Shown: positions 1 to 7,988 of the stretch, in pieces
Numbering within the stretch: the first letter of the stretch is position 1
Layout of the letters: each line of letters opens with the position of its first letter
DNA from: Goleter apudmare HA4340-LM2
GTDB lineage: Bacteria; Cyanobacteriota; Cyanobacteriia; Cyanobacteriales; Nostocaceae
Assembly (NCBI GenBank): GCA_019359495.1
Contig: JAHHHF010000096.1
Span: 26,969-90,968, forward strand
Length of the DNA: 64,000 bases
Direction: 5' to 3'
Program-made: the position numbers and the translations under genes
The notes under the pieces: generated by a model
What the model was told of the DNA's origin: nothing
Seen by the model: only the letters and a program-made list of their open reading frames with translations
Database searches by the model: none

Positions 1-131
1 CTGCCAAAATTTATTTTGCACCCAACAACATAGCTATTCATCCAGCCAGTCTTAATCCAGTTTAGTACACTGCACAAGAATGATTCTGTTACGCCTTGTA
101 AAGATTAGCTTAAGGTGATACGTTCTGGACT

Positions 132-149
132 GACAGCAAGCTTGCTGTC
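132..149. repeat. 18-bp perfect palindrome
   Basis: The sequence GACAGCAAGCTTGCTGTC is its own reverse complement. It lies in the spacer before the tRNA gene. I see no gene in positions 1-253. The palindrome looks like one of the short dispersed repeats common in Nostoc-type spacers; a function is not evident. Confidence 0.6.
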
Positions 150-253
150 GCTACGCCTATCCGCTAAAACCTAAATTAAGATAGCGACTCTAACACTTAC
201 CCTCAACCTCAGTCTACCTCACGGATTTCGGGGTAACTAACCAAATCTTCAAA

Positions 254-324
254 GCGGGTAACGCGATTCGAACGCGCGACATTCACCTTGGCAAGGTGAC
301 GCTCTACCACTGAGCTATACCCGC
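254..324 (-). tRNA. tRNA-Gly (anticodon GCC)
   Basis: Read on the minus strand, a 71-nt cloverleaf is visible. The acceptor stem is GCGGGTA pairing with TACCCGC, the D-arm contains AGCTCAGTGGTAGAGC, the anticodon arm is CACCTTGCCAAGGTG with GCC in the loop, and the T-arm has GCGTTCGAATCGC. There is no encoded CCA. GCC reads the GGC and GGU glycine codons. The gene is flanked by spacer and followed on the same strand by a short-repeat tract. Confidence 0.96.
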
Positions 325-378
325 AATCACCACTGTCTATTACCTTCTCACATATATTTTGATTTGTCAAGTCCTTAA

Positions 379-431
379 TTTGTCAGTTGTCAGTTGCCAG
401 TTATTTCCCACTGACTACCGACTACTGACTA
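379..431. repeat. STRR-like degenerate 7-bp tandem repeat
   Basis: A run of heptamers of the forms GTCAGTT and GACTACC/GACTACT lies between the tRNA and ribH. This matches the short tandemly repeated repetitive (STRR) sequences known from heterocystous cyanobacteria. Repeat units are not identical, so it is a decayed array and not a CRISPR. Confidence 0.6.
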
Positions 432-442
432 AACTAATGCAC

Positions 443-1021
443 TTAGCTCAGTTCTTCTGATTCCGCAGAAAGAGTGCCGAGGCTGGCACTGGGAAAAGAG
501 GCTGGCAAAGATTGGGAATTATGAGCATATGGCTCTGTGAGGTTAGAGCGTAACTGCCGCATGAGGCTAGCCATTTCCAAGGCATTCATGGCATAGTCCC
601 AGCCATGATTAGCTTTTATTCCTGCCCTTTCTAGAGCTTGCTGCATTGTATCCACTGTCAAAATCCCAAAAATCACGGGCACACCAGTTTGAAAGCTAGC
701 GGCGGCGATACCTTTGGCAACTTCAGAAGAGACGTAATCAAAATGAGGTGTTTGTCCCCGGATAACTGCTCCTAGGCAAATGACAGCATCATAGCGATGA
801 GAAAGTGCTAATTGACGAGCTACTAAAGGTACTTCAAAACTTCCCGGTACCCAAACGTAGTCTACCTGATTACCCTGGGGATTGGGGTCTACACCGTGGC
901 GTTTCAAGCAATCTTGACACCCCTCTAGCAGCTTGACGGTAACCAGGTCATTGAATCGACCAATCACCACTGCGAACCGTAAAGGTTCTGTTTGAGTAAA
1001 AGTTCCCTCAAAAACTGCCAT
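443..1021 (-). CDS. ribH: 6,7-dimethyl-8-ribityllumazine synthase
   Basis: This enzyme condenses 5-amino-6-ribitylamino-uracil with 3,4-dihydroxy-2-butanone 4-phosphate to give lumazine, the penultimate step of riboflavin synthesis in the cytosol. The 192-residue product shows the family's substrate-binding segments in order: an FNDLVT stretch near residue 23, GSFEVP near 60, [14 protein letters not shown] near 85-98 and [12 protein letters not shown] near 118. The catalytic His is in the RGQTPHF segment. The family is normally about 155-165 residues; the extra 25-30 residues form a Ser-rich C-terminal tail of low complexity, probably dispensable. The gene stands alone between psbZ and the tRNA, all on the minus strand, with a perfect hairpin just upstream. 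Confidence 0.95.
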   Translation of the reverse strand: MAVFEGTFTQTEPLRFAVVIGRFNDLVTVKLLEGCQDCLKRHGVDPNPQGNQVDYVWVPGSFEVPLVARQLALSHRYDAVICLGAVIRGQTPHFDYVSSEVAKGIAAASFQTGVPVIFGILTVDTMQQALERAGIKANHGWDYAMNALEMASLMRQLRSNLTEPYAHNSQSLPASFPSASLGTLSAESEELS

Positions 1022-1055
1022 GACGGCCTCTTAGTCAACTATAGTTCTTAGCCAA

Positions 1056-1162
1056 TATACATTTCTTATGGAAATGTATAAGAGCAGAAGAGCACAATCA
1101 GATAAAAACAACTAGGAAATTAGCTATCCTGAATTATTTTTTTTAAATTTTGGCTCTTCTGC
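1056..1162. promoter_or_regulatory. Two nested inverted repeats between psbZ and ribH
   Basis: Positions 1056-1065 and 1071-1080 are perfect 10-bp complements with a 5-nt loop. Positions 1084-1093 (GCAGAAGAGC) and 1153-1162 (GCTCTTCTGC) form a second perfect 10-bp inverted repeat enclosing an AT-rich 59 bp. On the minus strand this is the spacer after the psbZ stop and before ribH, so it could end or process the psbZ transcript. There is no clean T-run immediately after the stems, so the role is inferred. Confidence 0.45.
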
Positions 1163-1186
1163 CCCTATGGCACTTATGCTACTTGC

Positions 1187-1375
1187 CTAAACTACAAAAA
1201 AGTTTAATATACCAACTAAAATCACCAAGATAGCCCATGCACCTGAGCCAATCCACAATAATCTTTTAGATTCAATCCAGTTTTGTGGAGTGGCATAGGC
1301 AACAGGTACGCCAATCACCAGGGCAAAAGATAGCAGAACTAAAGATAACAAAGCAATTTGGAATAGTATGGTCAT
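1187..1375 (-). CDS. psbZ: Photosystem II protein PsbZ (Ycf9)
   Basis: PsbZ is a small two-helix thylakoid membrane subunit at the edge of photosystem II, needed for stable supercomplexes and normal antenna coupling. The product is 62 residues from [12 protein letters not shown] to the stop, exactly the family length, with two hydrophobic spans (about residues 3-25 and 40-60) joined by a short polar loop containing the conserved PQNW and ESKR stretches. An in-frame start five codons earlier is possible, but GGGAGA sits about 7 nt before the chosen ATG, which fits a ribosome site for the shorter form. A possible 51-codon ORF lies 27 bp upstream on the same strand. Confidence 0.95.
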   Translation of the reverse strand: MTILFQIALLSLVLLSFALVIGVPVAYATPQNWIESKRLLWIGSGAWAILVILVGILNFFVV

Positions 1376-1402
1376 TTTTGCTTCTCCCAAGATAGCTAAA
1401 TA

Positions 1403-1558
1403 CTAAAGATAGAATATCGTGAAGTAACCACCACTGATGCTTTCCTTCAGAACACTACTGCGGATGCACACAGTGGGAATTTCCTGTCTCACTCGCCGTT
1501 GCTCTGTTTCCATAGCTGGATACCCGAAACTAAATTCGGTCTGAGACTTACACGGCAT
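1403..1558 (-). CDS. Possible small protein upstream of psbZ (51 aa)
   Basis: A reading frame of 51 codons opens with ATG at 1558, preceded by TAAGG six bases upstream, and ends with TAG 27 bp before the psbZ start. The product begins MPCKSQTEFSF, contains a charged ETEQRRVRQE centre and ends ISGGYFTIFYL. I do not recognise it. Its position and ribosome site argue for translation, possibly in one transcript with psbZ; its length and the presence of several short hairpins in the same DNA argue equally for a non-coding RNA or chance. Confidence 0.3.
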   Translation of the reverse strand: MPCKSQTEFSFGYPAMETEQRRVRQEIPTVCIRSSVLKESISGGYFTIFYL

Positions 1559-1797
1559 TTAGTGCCTTACGACCTTGATCCGATCAAGCCGGAATCCAGG
1601 CAAGATATTGATTTTTGTTTTCAAGGTTTACCATGATTATCTAGAATCAGTGGGCAATCCTACCGCTACTAACCTGTGGTATGGCGCGGAAATTCTGGCG
1701 GAATTTTGTTAAAGGGCTACACTAAAGGTTTTTCCCTATTTGTAAGCTAGCAGAAATTGCGTCACTATATTCAATAGTCGCAAGTCCAAACATTTAC
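1559..1797. other. Spacer with successive short hairpins
   Basis: No protein gene is evident. Short perfect stems follow one another: CCGAA/TTCGG at about 1534-1550 just inside the neighbouring small ORF, CTTGATC at 1574-1580 with GATCAAG at 1582-1588, and AAATTC at 1690-1695 with GAATTT at 1701-1706. The clustering suggests a structured RNA or a long 5' leader of the downstream gene, but no known RNA family could be recognised. Confidence 0.3.
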
Positions 1798-1826
1798 TTT
1801 TGACTTTCGACTCTCGACTCTTGACT
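1798..1826. repeat. STRR-like heptamer tract abutting a start codon
   Basis: Four degenerate heptamers of the type CGACTCT/TGACTTT run directly into the ATG at 1827. The frame stays open through the repeat to 1800, which gives a false longer N-terminus of nine residues. Confidence 0.6.
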
Positions 1827-4565
1827 ATGGACTTGATTCTTTGCCACACAACAGCTGATTTTGATGCATTGGGAGCCGCAGTAGGGCTAACGTGCTTACT
1901 GCCGGGGAGTAAGATTGTGCTGACTGGGGGTGCTCATCCACCAGTCAGAGACTTTCTTGCTTTGCATCGAGATGAGTATCCCCTGATTGAAAGACGTGCA
2001 GTCAATCGAGAAACGATTCGTTCCCTAACGGTGGTGGATACACAACAGCGCGATCGCTTGGGTAAAGCTGCCGAGTGGTTAGACTTAGCCCATATTGAAG
2101 AGATCATAGTGTATGACCATCACCTAGGACAAGACCGAGACATTCCTGCTACGCAATTGTATGTTTCCGCAGTGGGAGCTACAACCACTTTAATCGTCGA
2201 ACAATTGCAACAACAGCAATTATCCCTCACCCCATCTCAGTCTACAGTGATGGCTTTAGGTATCCACGTTGACACTGGTTCCCTCACATTTGACCAATCG
2301 ACACCACGGGATGCTTTAGCTTTGGCTTGGTTAATGGCACAAGGAGCCAGTTTATCGGTGATTTCTACCTACCGTGATCCTGGTTTGTCTGTGGAATTGC
2401 AGCGACTCTTGACTGATGCACTGGAAAACTTAAATTATCTCTGTTTACATGGATATACGATCGCCTGGATAACTATGAAAACAGATGGTTTTGTACCAGG
2501 ATTATCAAGTTTGGCTTCCCAATTGATGGAGTTAAGCGAAATAGATGCTTTATTATTGGCAAATGAATATCCTTTGGGAGATGATGATTCTCGCCTGACA
2601 GTGATTGGGCGATCGCAAATTCCTGGTGTCAATCTCAATCAATTATTCCAACCTTTGGGTGGTGGTGGTCATTCTCAAGCAACCTCCCTCAATCTCCGAG
2701 GTGTAGACTCCCAAGCCATATTAAATCAACTTCTGGACGGTATTCAAGCGACTATTCCCCATCCCCCCACAGCCAGGGATTTAATGTCCTCCCCAGTCCG
2801 CACTATCCGCCCAGACACGACAATCACTGAAGCACAGCGCATCTTACTACGCTACGGACACTCTGGTTTATCTGTGGTTAATACCCAAGGACAACTGGTA
2901 GGGATTATTTCTAGAAGGGATATTGATATCGCCCTACATCATGGCTTTAGCCATGCACCAGTCAAAGGCTATATGACTACCAGTGTCAAGACAATCACAC
3001 CAGATACGACATTGCCACAAATTGAGTCGTTGATGGTGACGTATGATATTGGGCGCTTACCCGTCTTAGACCAAGAACATTTAGTGGGCATTGTCACTCG
3101 GACTGATGTGTTGCGAGAACTACATCAAAACAGTGCAGAGTGCCCGGTGCTGAGTTCTGAGAGAGAATTTAGACTCAGCACTGGGCACTCACAACTGAGT
3201 ACTGAATTACAATCTCGACTGACTCCCCAACTTTGGCAATTACTCACCACAGCATCACAGGAAGCAGAAAAACGGGGTTGGCATCTTTATCTTGTGGGTG
3301 GTGCTGTGCGGGATTTACTTTTAGCTGAAGCAGCTACAGGTACGTTGATGATTACAGATATTGACCTTGTGGTTGATGGCTTTCACAAAGCCGCAGATGT
3401 GGGTGCTGGTGTAGAACTTGCCAAGGCATTGCAAAAAGTTTACCCAGAAGCCCGCTTAGAAATTCATGGCGCTTTTCAAACGGCTGCCTTGCTATGGCAC
3501 AAAGATCCGGTATTAGACTCTTTGTGGGTAGATATCGCCACCGCTAGAACCGAATTCTATCCCTACCCGGCAGCAAATCCCGAAGTAGAAGCGAGTTCTA
3601 TTCGTCAAGACCTATATCGTCGAGATTTTACCATCAACGCCATGGCATTGCGACTAACTGCACCTAGGGCGGGGGAATTGCTCGACTTTTTTGGTGGTTT
3701 ACTAGATTTACAAGCTAAACAAATTCGGACTTTACACCCCAACAGTTTTATTGAAGACCCTACTCGGATTTATCGCGGTGTGCGTTTTGCTGTACGCCTG
3801 GGATTTCAAATCGAACCGCAAACAGAAGGCTATATTCGTTATGCCATTAACAGTGGGATTTACGATCGCACCGCCCAAAAAAATAGCAGAACTCCCGCCT
3901 TACAAACTCGCCTGAAAGCAGAATTAAAACATATCTTAGAAGCACCCTACTGGCAAAAAGCTTTGCAGTTACTCGATAATTTGAGTGCATTGCAGTGCAT
4001 TCACCCCACCCTCAGTCTCAATGCCGAACTGCTGCGACAATTAAGTTTGCTAGAACGCTGTTTACGTCGTTTTGACCCCCAACAAAGCCTTATGCATTGG
4101 CAAATGTGCTTAGAAGCCTTGATTGCTCACCTCGCACCTGAATATCGAGGGAACGTCGCTATCAATTTGCAATTACCAGAGGATAGTATCACCAGGCTGA
4201 AAAACTTGACTCAGGTACAAGCTGAGGTGATGTCATCATTACCGAGTTGTGAGCGCCCCAGTCAATTAGTGCAATTGCTCAAAGAGTACAACTTGCCAAT
4301 GCTGATTTTAATAGCTGTGCAAAGTCCGCGATGTCTGACGACAAGCCGCTGCGCGTCTACGCTCAGGCGTCAAATTTGGCAATATTTTACCCATTGGGCT
4401 AATGTACAGCCATTGTTGAACGGTAACGACTTAAAACAATTGGGCTACAAACCAGGACCACAGTATCGTCAAATTCTCGATGAATTGCTAGTGGCAACTT
4501 TGGATGGTGTGATTAAAACTAAAGCAGAAGCAGAAGAATTTTTATCCCAGTCTTATCCTCAGTAA
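1827..4565 (+). CDS. DHH-CBS-tRNA nucleotidyltransferase fusion (CCA/A-adding type)
   Basis: The 912-residue product joins three modules. Residues 1-320 are a DHH phosphoesterase with HTTADFDALG, the signature YDHHLG near 96-101, HVDTGS and the DHHA1 motif GGGGHSQAT. Residues about 325-445 are two CBS domains (PVRTIRPDTTITEA and SVKTITPDTTLPQI). From about 475 a class II nucleotidyltransferase head has LVGGAVRDLLL, TDIDLVVDG with the metal-binding Asp pair, RRDFTINAMAL and DPTRIYRGVRFA. This layout is known from A-adding or CCA-adding tRNA enzymes. The ATG at 1827 is preferred over an upstream frame extension made of repeat DNA. Two segments look repeat-derived: a 17-bp inverted repeat in the CBS-transferase linker (3139-3189) and a Cys/Arg-rich insert near the C-terminus (4327-4371). 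Whether it adds CCA, A only or CC only cannot be read here. Confidence 0.88.
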   Translation: MDLILCHTTADFDALGAAVGLTCLLPGSKIVLTGGAHPPVRDFLALHRDEYPLIERRAVNRETIRSLTVVDTQQRDRLGKAAEWLDLAHIEEIIVYDHHLGQDRDIPATQLYVSAVGATTTLIVEQLQQQQLSLTPSQSTVMALGIHVDTGSLTFDQSTPRDALALAWLMAQGASLSVISTYRDPGLSVELQRLLTDALENLNYLCLHGYTIAWITMKTDGFVPGLSSLASQLMELSEIDALLLANEYPLGDDDSRLTVIGRSQIPGVNLNQLFQPLGGGGHSQATSLNLRGVDSQAILNQLLDGIQATIPHPPTARDLMSSPVRTIRPDTTITEAQRILLRYGHSGLSVVNTQGQLVGIISRRDIDIALHHGFSHAPVKGYMTTSVKTITPDTTLPQIESLMVTYDIGRLPVLDQEHLVGIVTRTDVLRELHQNSAECPVLSSEREFRLSTGHSQLSTELQSRLTPQLWQLLTTASQEAEKRGWHLYLVGGAVRDLLLAEAATGTLMITDIDLVVDGFHKAADVGAGVELAKALQKVYPEARLEIHGAFQTAALLWHKDPVLDSLWVDIATARTEFYPYPAANPEVEASSIRQDLYRRDFTINAMALRLTAPRAGELLDFFGGLLDLQAKQIRTLHPNSFIEDPTRIYRGVRFAVRLGFQIEPQTEGYIRYAINSGIYDRTAQKNSRTPALQTRLKAELKHILEAPYWQKALQLLDNLSALQCIHPTLSLNAELLRQLSLLERCLRRFDPQQSLMHWQMCLEALIAHLAPEYRGNVAINLQLPEDSITRLKNLTQVQAEVMSSLPSCERPSQLVQLLKEYNLPMLILIAVQSPRCLTTSRCASTLRRQIWQYFTHWANVQPLLNGNDLKQLGYKPGPQYRQILDELLVATLDGVIKTKAEAEEFLSQSYPQ
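3139..3189. repeat. Inverted repeat inside the DHH-CBS-nucleotidyltransferase gene
   Basis: Arms 3139-3155 and 3173-3189 are 17-bp complements with one mismatch, built from AGTGCTGAGT-like units. They encode the linker between the second CBS domain and the transferase head. The composition is that of spacer repeats, so this looks like an in-frame repeat insertion tolerated in a linker. Confidence 0.55.
4327..4371. repeat. Repeat-like in-frame insert near the 3' end of the nucleotidyltransferase gene
   Basis: This segment resembles dispersed Nostoc spacer repeats of the CGACAAGCCGCTGCGCGTCT type. In frame it encodes a short Cys-, Ser- and Arg-rich stretch (SPRCLTTSRCASTLRR) unlike the surrounding alpha-helical sequence. 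The identification as a repeat is from memory. Confidence 0.4.
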
Positions 4566-4592
4566 TTGCAAAATTTTAATTAGGTAGTGATT

Positions 4593-5177
4593 ATGCAAAT
4601 TCAAACATCAAAAAAATACTACACTCCCGAAAAATATTTACAACTAGAGGAAATATCAGAACTTAAAAATGAATATCGGGATGGAGAAATAACTCCTACG
4701 GCTGGTGGCACAACTAATCACAATGAAATTGCAGGCAATTTTTACGCTAATTTCAAATTTAACATGCGCGGTAAAAATTACAAAATCTACATGGGTGATG
4801 TCAAATTGTGGATATCGCGCTATCGGATCTACACCTATCCTGATGTCATGGTTATTCATGGAGAACCAATATATGAGGGTATTGGCATCACTACAGTTAC
4901 CAATCCTATAATGATTGCGGAAGTTTTATCTAAATCGACAGAGAATTATGATAAAAGTAATAAATTTAGATTTTATCGTTCTATTGCGACACTTCAAGAA
5001 TATGTTTTAATTAATCAATATGAATTCGTTATTGAGCAGTTTAATAAAAATGCTGAAGGTCAATGGGTATTAACTGAATACGAATCGGTAGATGATGTAT
5101 TATCACTCAAGTCAATAGAGTTCCAAATTCCCTCCAGTAATATTTATGAAGGAGTTAATTTTGAAATAGAAGCATAA
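4593..5177 (+). CDS. Uma2 family (DUF820) putative endonuclease
   Basis: The 194-residue product has the layout of the Uma2/DUF820 family, very abundant in cyanobacteria and predicted to adopt a PD-(D/E)XK nuclease fold. Visible are the TPEKYLQLEE opening, EYRDGEI near residue 30, the YTYPDVMVI segment with its conserved Asp near 86, IMIAEVLSKST near 110-120 with the catalytic Glu, and KFRFYRSIATLQEYVLIN. The usual Lys/Ser region after EVLS is intact. The chosen ATG has AGG eight bases upstream; a GTG two codons earlier is an alternative. Its biological target is unknown. It stands alone 27 bp after the nucleotidyltransferase gene. Confidence 0.85.
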   Translation: MQIQTSKKYYTPEKYLQLEEISELKNEYRDGEITPTAGGTTNHNEIAGNFYANFKFNMRGKNYKIYMGDVKLWISRYRIYTYPDVMVIHGEPIYEGIGITTVTNPIMIAEVLSKSTENYDKSNKFRFYRSIATLQEYVLINQYEFVIEQFNKNAEGQWVLTEYESVDDVLSLKSIEFQIPSSNIYEGVNFEIEA

Positions 5178-5241
5178 TTCTTAGTCTATAAGGTGCGATT
5201 TGAACGGTAATTTATAGTAAGTTAATGCTTGATAAAAATAG

Positions 5242-5290
5242 GCGATCGCTCTTTTTGAGGCTTGAGTATGATGAGTGCGATCGCTCTTTT
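5242..5290. repeat. 49-bp HIP1-containing direct repeat, copy A
   Basis: The unit starts GCGATCGCTCTTTTTGA and ends GTGCGATCGCTCTT, so two GCGATCGC octamers bracket about 28 bp. A second copy in the same orientation with about six substitutions lies at 6057-6105. The two copies sit immediately downstream of the stop codons of two minus-strand genes. Because GCGATCGC is self-complementary, the pair of octamers can form a stem, so the unit may also work as a transcript end. Confidence 0.7.
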
Positions 5291-5653
5291 TTATGGTAAG
5301 GGTAAATACACTATTCTGTCTTGATATTCATTGTCTTCTGAAGCCAACGCCGCTAATATTAATTCTTCTATATTGTCACCAGCACTTAAATTTGGATTCA
5401 GAATAAAAATTCCTGGTATGTGGCGATTAGTAGCAATATGTTCAGTTAAATGGACTGGCATAGAAGTTCTGTTATTTGTCACCAGTATAAAATTATTTTC
5501 CTCACACCAACACAAAATTTCAGGGTCAAGTGTACTTTTTGGTGGAGTTTCTGATTCTCCTACTACTTTGATGACGATATCCGGCTCTCGTAGCCTAATT
5601 TGATTTGGATATATAGGATTGACATTCTCATCAATCAAATATTTCAGTGTCAT
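5291..5653 (-). CDS. DUF5615 PIN-like protein (putative toxin)
   Basis: The 120-residue product opens with KYLIDENVNP, the acidic N-terminal motif of DUF5615/Mut7-C-like PIN domains, and continues with DPEILCWCEENNFILVTNN (the second acidic site and the VTNN/RT motif) and a HIPGIFIL strand. PIN-like proteins of this sort are predicted RNases. The start codon overlaps the last four bases of the upstream DUF433 gene, so the two are translationally coupled. DUF433-DUF5615 pairs are widespread and predicted to be toxin-antitoxin modules; that role is inferred. The gene ends exactly at copy A of the 49-bp repeat. Confidence 0.82.
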   Translation of the reverse strand: MTLKYLIDENVNPIYPNQIRLREPDIVIKVVGESETPPKSTLDPEILCWCEENNFILVTNNRTSMPVHLTEHIATNRHIPGIFILNPNLSAGDNIEELILAALASEDNEYQDRIVYLPLP

Positions 5654-5988
5654 GCTTGCTTTTTAGCTTTTCTAGCAATTCGGAGTTGACGTAGTTTTTC
5701 TGACACTGGAGGGGGATTAAGCCGCTGTTGTTCTCTCATTTTATGACCGTGTTCTATCCAGTTTTTCATGTAATTACTAACAGCTTCTTGGTTTTGTAGA
5801 TAATAAAGAATCGTTGCATATACTTGCTCTAACGAGATAGTTGGATAAATTTGGGCAATTTCTTCTGGAGAGCGTCCACAATCAATGTATTCATAAAGAA
5901 TCGTTTCGATTCCCATTCTAGAGTTTTGCAATCGAATGTCTTCGGGAGATAGAAAGTTGAAATATTCTGTAATGTGTTTGCTAGACAT
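5650..5988 (-). CDS. DUF433 family protein (putative antitoxin)
   Basis: The 112-residue product contains the DUF433 core around residues 20-60: SRMGIETILYEYIDCGRSPEEIAQIYPTIS in two parts, followed by LEQVYATILYYLQN. The DUF433 fold is a winged/helical DNA-binding-like domain, often the first gene of a pair with a PIN-like partner, as here. A basic tail (KLRQLRIARKAKKQA) could bind nucleic acid or the partner. The stop overlaps the start of the DUF5615 gene by 4 bp. The antitoxin role is inferred from gene order and family. Confidence 0.82.
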   Translation of the reverse strand: MSSKHITEYFNFLSPEDIRLQNSRMGIETILYEYIDCGRSPEEIAQIYPTISLEQVYATILYYLQNQEAVSNYMKNWIEHGHKMREQQRLNPPPVSEKLRQLRIARKAKKQA

Positions 5989-6056
5989 AGGTTTAACCTA
6001 TATGATTTTTATAATTCCAGACAGTATTAAGTGGTTATAGGTTAATTTTATCGTTA

Positions 6057-6105
6057 GCGATCGCTCTTTTTGAAGCTTGATTGTGGTGGGTGCGATCGCT
6101 CTTAT
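6057..6105. repeat. 49-bp HIP1-containing direct repeat, copy B
   Basis: This is the second copy of the unit at 5242-5290, same orientation, ending in the stop region of the zinc-ribbon kinase. Together the copies bracket the DUF433/DUF5615 pair over 864 bp. Copy B has lost the final T-run of copy A. Confidence 0.7.
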
Positions 6106-7988
6106 TTACTATCGTAATTTTGATGTACTGGTGTGGGTGATAAAGGATTATACTTAATTATTTTTGGGACAACCTTGAGTAAACTTACTCCTGTCACAAA
6201 ACAAGTTAAAATAATAAATATTGTAATTAAAATATTCCTATTTATTTGCTTCTTCGGAACCAGAATAGCAAAAATATTATACCAAGACAAAGATTTATTA
6301 GTATTTTTTACTTGATTCAGGCGTTCCAGGTCCCATATAACTTCCCTAACTGTCTGATATCTTTGTATAAAGTTATAACAAACCATTTTATCTAAAATAA
6401 TTGCTAATTCGTCACTAATCTGTGCCTGTTTATGCCACACAACTTCATCTGTTTCAGGCAGTTGTGTAATTTCAAGAGGCAACAAGCCGGTGAGTGCTTG
6501 AATACCAATAATACCTACTGCATAAATATCACTACAAAAATTTGGTCTACCAACCAGTTGCTCAGGAGGTGTGTAGCCAAAAGTACCAATATTAATAGTG
6601 GAATCTACGAAATGGCTATTGATTTCTTTAACAGCACCAAAATCAATCAAAACTAACTTTTGGTCTCGATATCGTCTTATTATATTTGAGGGCTTAATAT
6701 CGCGGTGGATTACATTATTTTGGTGGACAAACTCTAATATTTTCAATACATCCAGCAAAAGTACAACGACTTCACTTTCACTGAACTGTTTACCTGGTAA
6801 GATTTCTTGATTCAAATCATGACCATCAACAAACTCTTGAATTAAATAAAATTCTTGATTTTCTTCAAAATAAGCCAGCAGTTGTGGAATTTGATTATGC
6901 TCCGTTCCTAACATTTCTAGAACTTGAGCTTCACTTGCAAATAAACGCCTCACCACCTCTACATAATATGGCTCAAAAGATAGTGTTCTGAGTTTTTTGA
7001 CAACGCACACAGGATTTCCAGGACGTTGCATATCTTCAGCTAAAAAGGTAGTACTAAACCCTCCACTTCCCAAATGTCTGAGTATTTTATAGCGTCCGCC
7101 TAAGATACTGTCAACTCCCTGATAAGTGATCCCTTGATTTTCATGGCTACTATTTGTCTGATTAAGTTTTTGATTGCTAACAGGGGTAGCAGTTGGTTTA
7201 GTCTGATAAGTCAGGGGATTATAACAAGCCTCACACTGTACATTACTTTCAGGATTAGGATGATTACAATTTGGACAAATAATCGACCCTGAATGTGGTT
7301 CTGAACTTACTAGAGGTGCTATTTCTGCTGAGATATCATCAGGAACAGATAAAGGAGTATAACACTCTTCACACTGTATATTGCTTTCAGGATTGACATG
7401 ATTACAATTTGGACAAATAATCAATCCTGAATGTGGCTCCGAACTTATTAAAGATGCTATTTCTACGAGTTCATTGGGAATGACAGGTGTAGCAGTGATA
7501 GCAAGAATAGGTATTTCAGTATCAGGTAATTGTTCTATAATAGAAGTGGAAAAATCAAAACCACAATTATTGCAAAACTTAGACGTAGAAGGATTAACAA
7601 CTCCACAAATTTGACAATCATTTACCAACGGTAAAACTACATTTGACGATAAACGCGCCTTTTCTATAACAATTTCCTTACTTTGAATCTTAGTTTCTGA
7701 ATTACCACTTACTGACTGTTTCTGCTGCAATTCTTCATCAATTGTGATTCCCTGAATCTGTTGCCATGTTAGTGGTACTGCTGCTGAATTCTGGAAAATT
7801 ATTGGCAACCAAGTAGCGCCAGGAAATTTATTTTCTAAATAGGTTATGCCTTCTCTCGCTCTTCGTACAGCACGATTTAAAGGTTTACCTTGAACAAATT
7901 CTTCCAAAAAACAACGTAAGAACTTCTGTGCTACTTCATCTGGCACAGGTTCTCGCATCACTATAATATTAGGAACTGCTTGCAGCAC
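6102..7988 (-). CDS. Zinc-ribbon Ser/Thr protein kinase carrying a CHAT-protease C-terminal remnant
   Basis: Residues 8-78 match the end of a CHAT peptidase domain (VMREPVPDEVAQ, REG, FPGATWLPIIFQN). Three four-Cys zinc ribbons follow at about 125-142, 192-209 and 238-255; the last two are parts of a 47-residue tandem duplication. A Hanks-type kinase spans about 297-560 with LGSGGFS, VVKK, HRDIKPSN (428-435), DFG (449-451) and GYTPPEQ. One membrane span lies near 585-608, giving a cytosolic kinase with a short C-terminus outside. The CHAT core with its catalytic His and Cys is missing; the CHAT N-terminus is in another frame immediately upstream. The GTG at 7988 overlaps an AAGGAGG and is an unlikely start; the ATG at 7958, 11 nt past the upstream stop, would suit reinitiation. 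The substrate is unknown. Confidence 0.85.
   Translation of the reverse strand: MLQAVPNIIVMREPVPDEVAQKFLRCFLEEFVQGKPLNRAVRRAREGITYLENKFPGATWLPIIFQNSAAVPLTWQQIQGITIDEELQQKQSVSGNSETKIQSKEIVIEKARLSSNVVLPLVNDCQICGVVNPSTSKFCNNCGFDFSTSIIEQLPDTEIPILAITATPVIPNELVEIASLISSEPHSGLIICPNCNHVNPESNIQCEECYTPLSVPDDISAEIAPLVSSEPHSGSIICPNCNHPNPESNVQCEACYNPLTYQTKPTATPVSNQKLNQTNSSHENQGITYQGVDSILGGRYKILRHLGSGGFSTTFLAEDMQRPGNPVCVVKKLRTLSFEPYYVEVVRRLFASEAQVLEMLGTEHNQIPQLLAYFEENQEFYLIQEFVDGHDLNQEILPGKQFSESEVVVLLLDVLKILEFVHQNNVIHRDIKPSNIIRRYRDQKLVLIDFGAVKEINSHFVDSTINIGTFGYTPPEQLVGRPNFCSDIYAVGIIGIQALTGLLPLEITQLPETDEVVWHKQAQISDELAIILDKMVCYNFIQRYQTVREVIWDLERLNQVKNTNKSLSWYNIFAILVPKKQINRNILITIFIILTCFVTGVSLLKVVPKIIKYNPLSPTPVHQNYDSK

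Noticed and set aside
379..431. Short regularly spaced repeats that look like a CRISPR fragment
   Set aside because: Units are 7 bp, degenerate and without unique spacers; they match STRR-type tandem repeats. No CRISPR array or cas gene is in the window.
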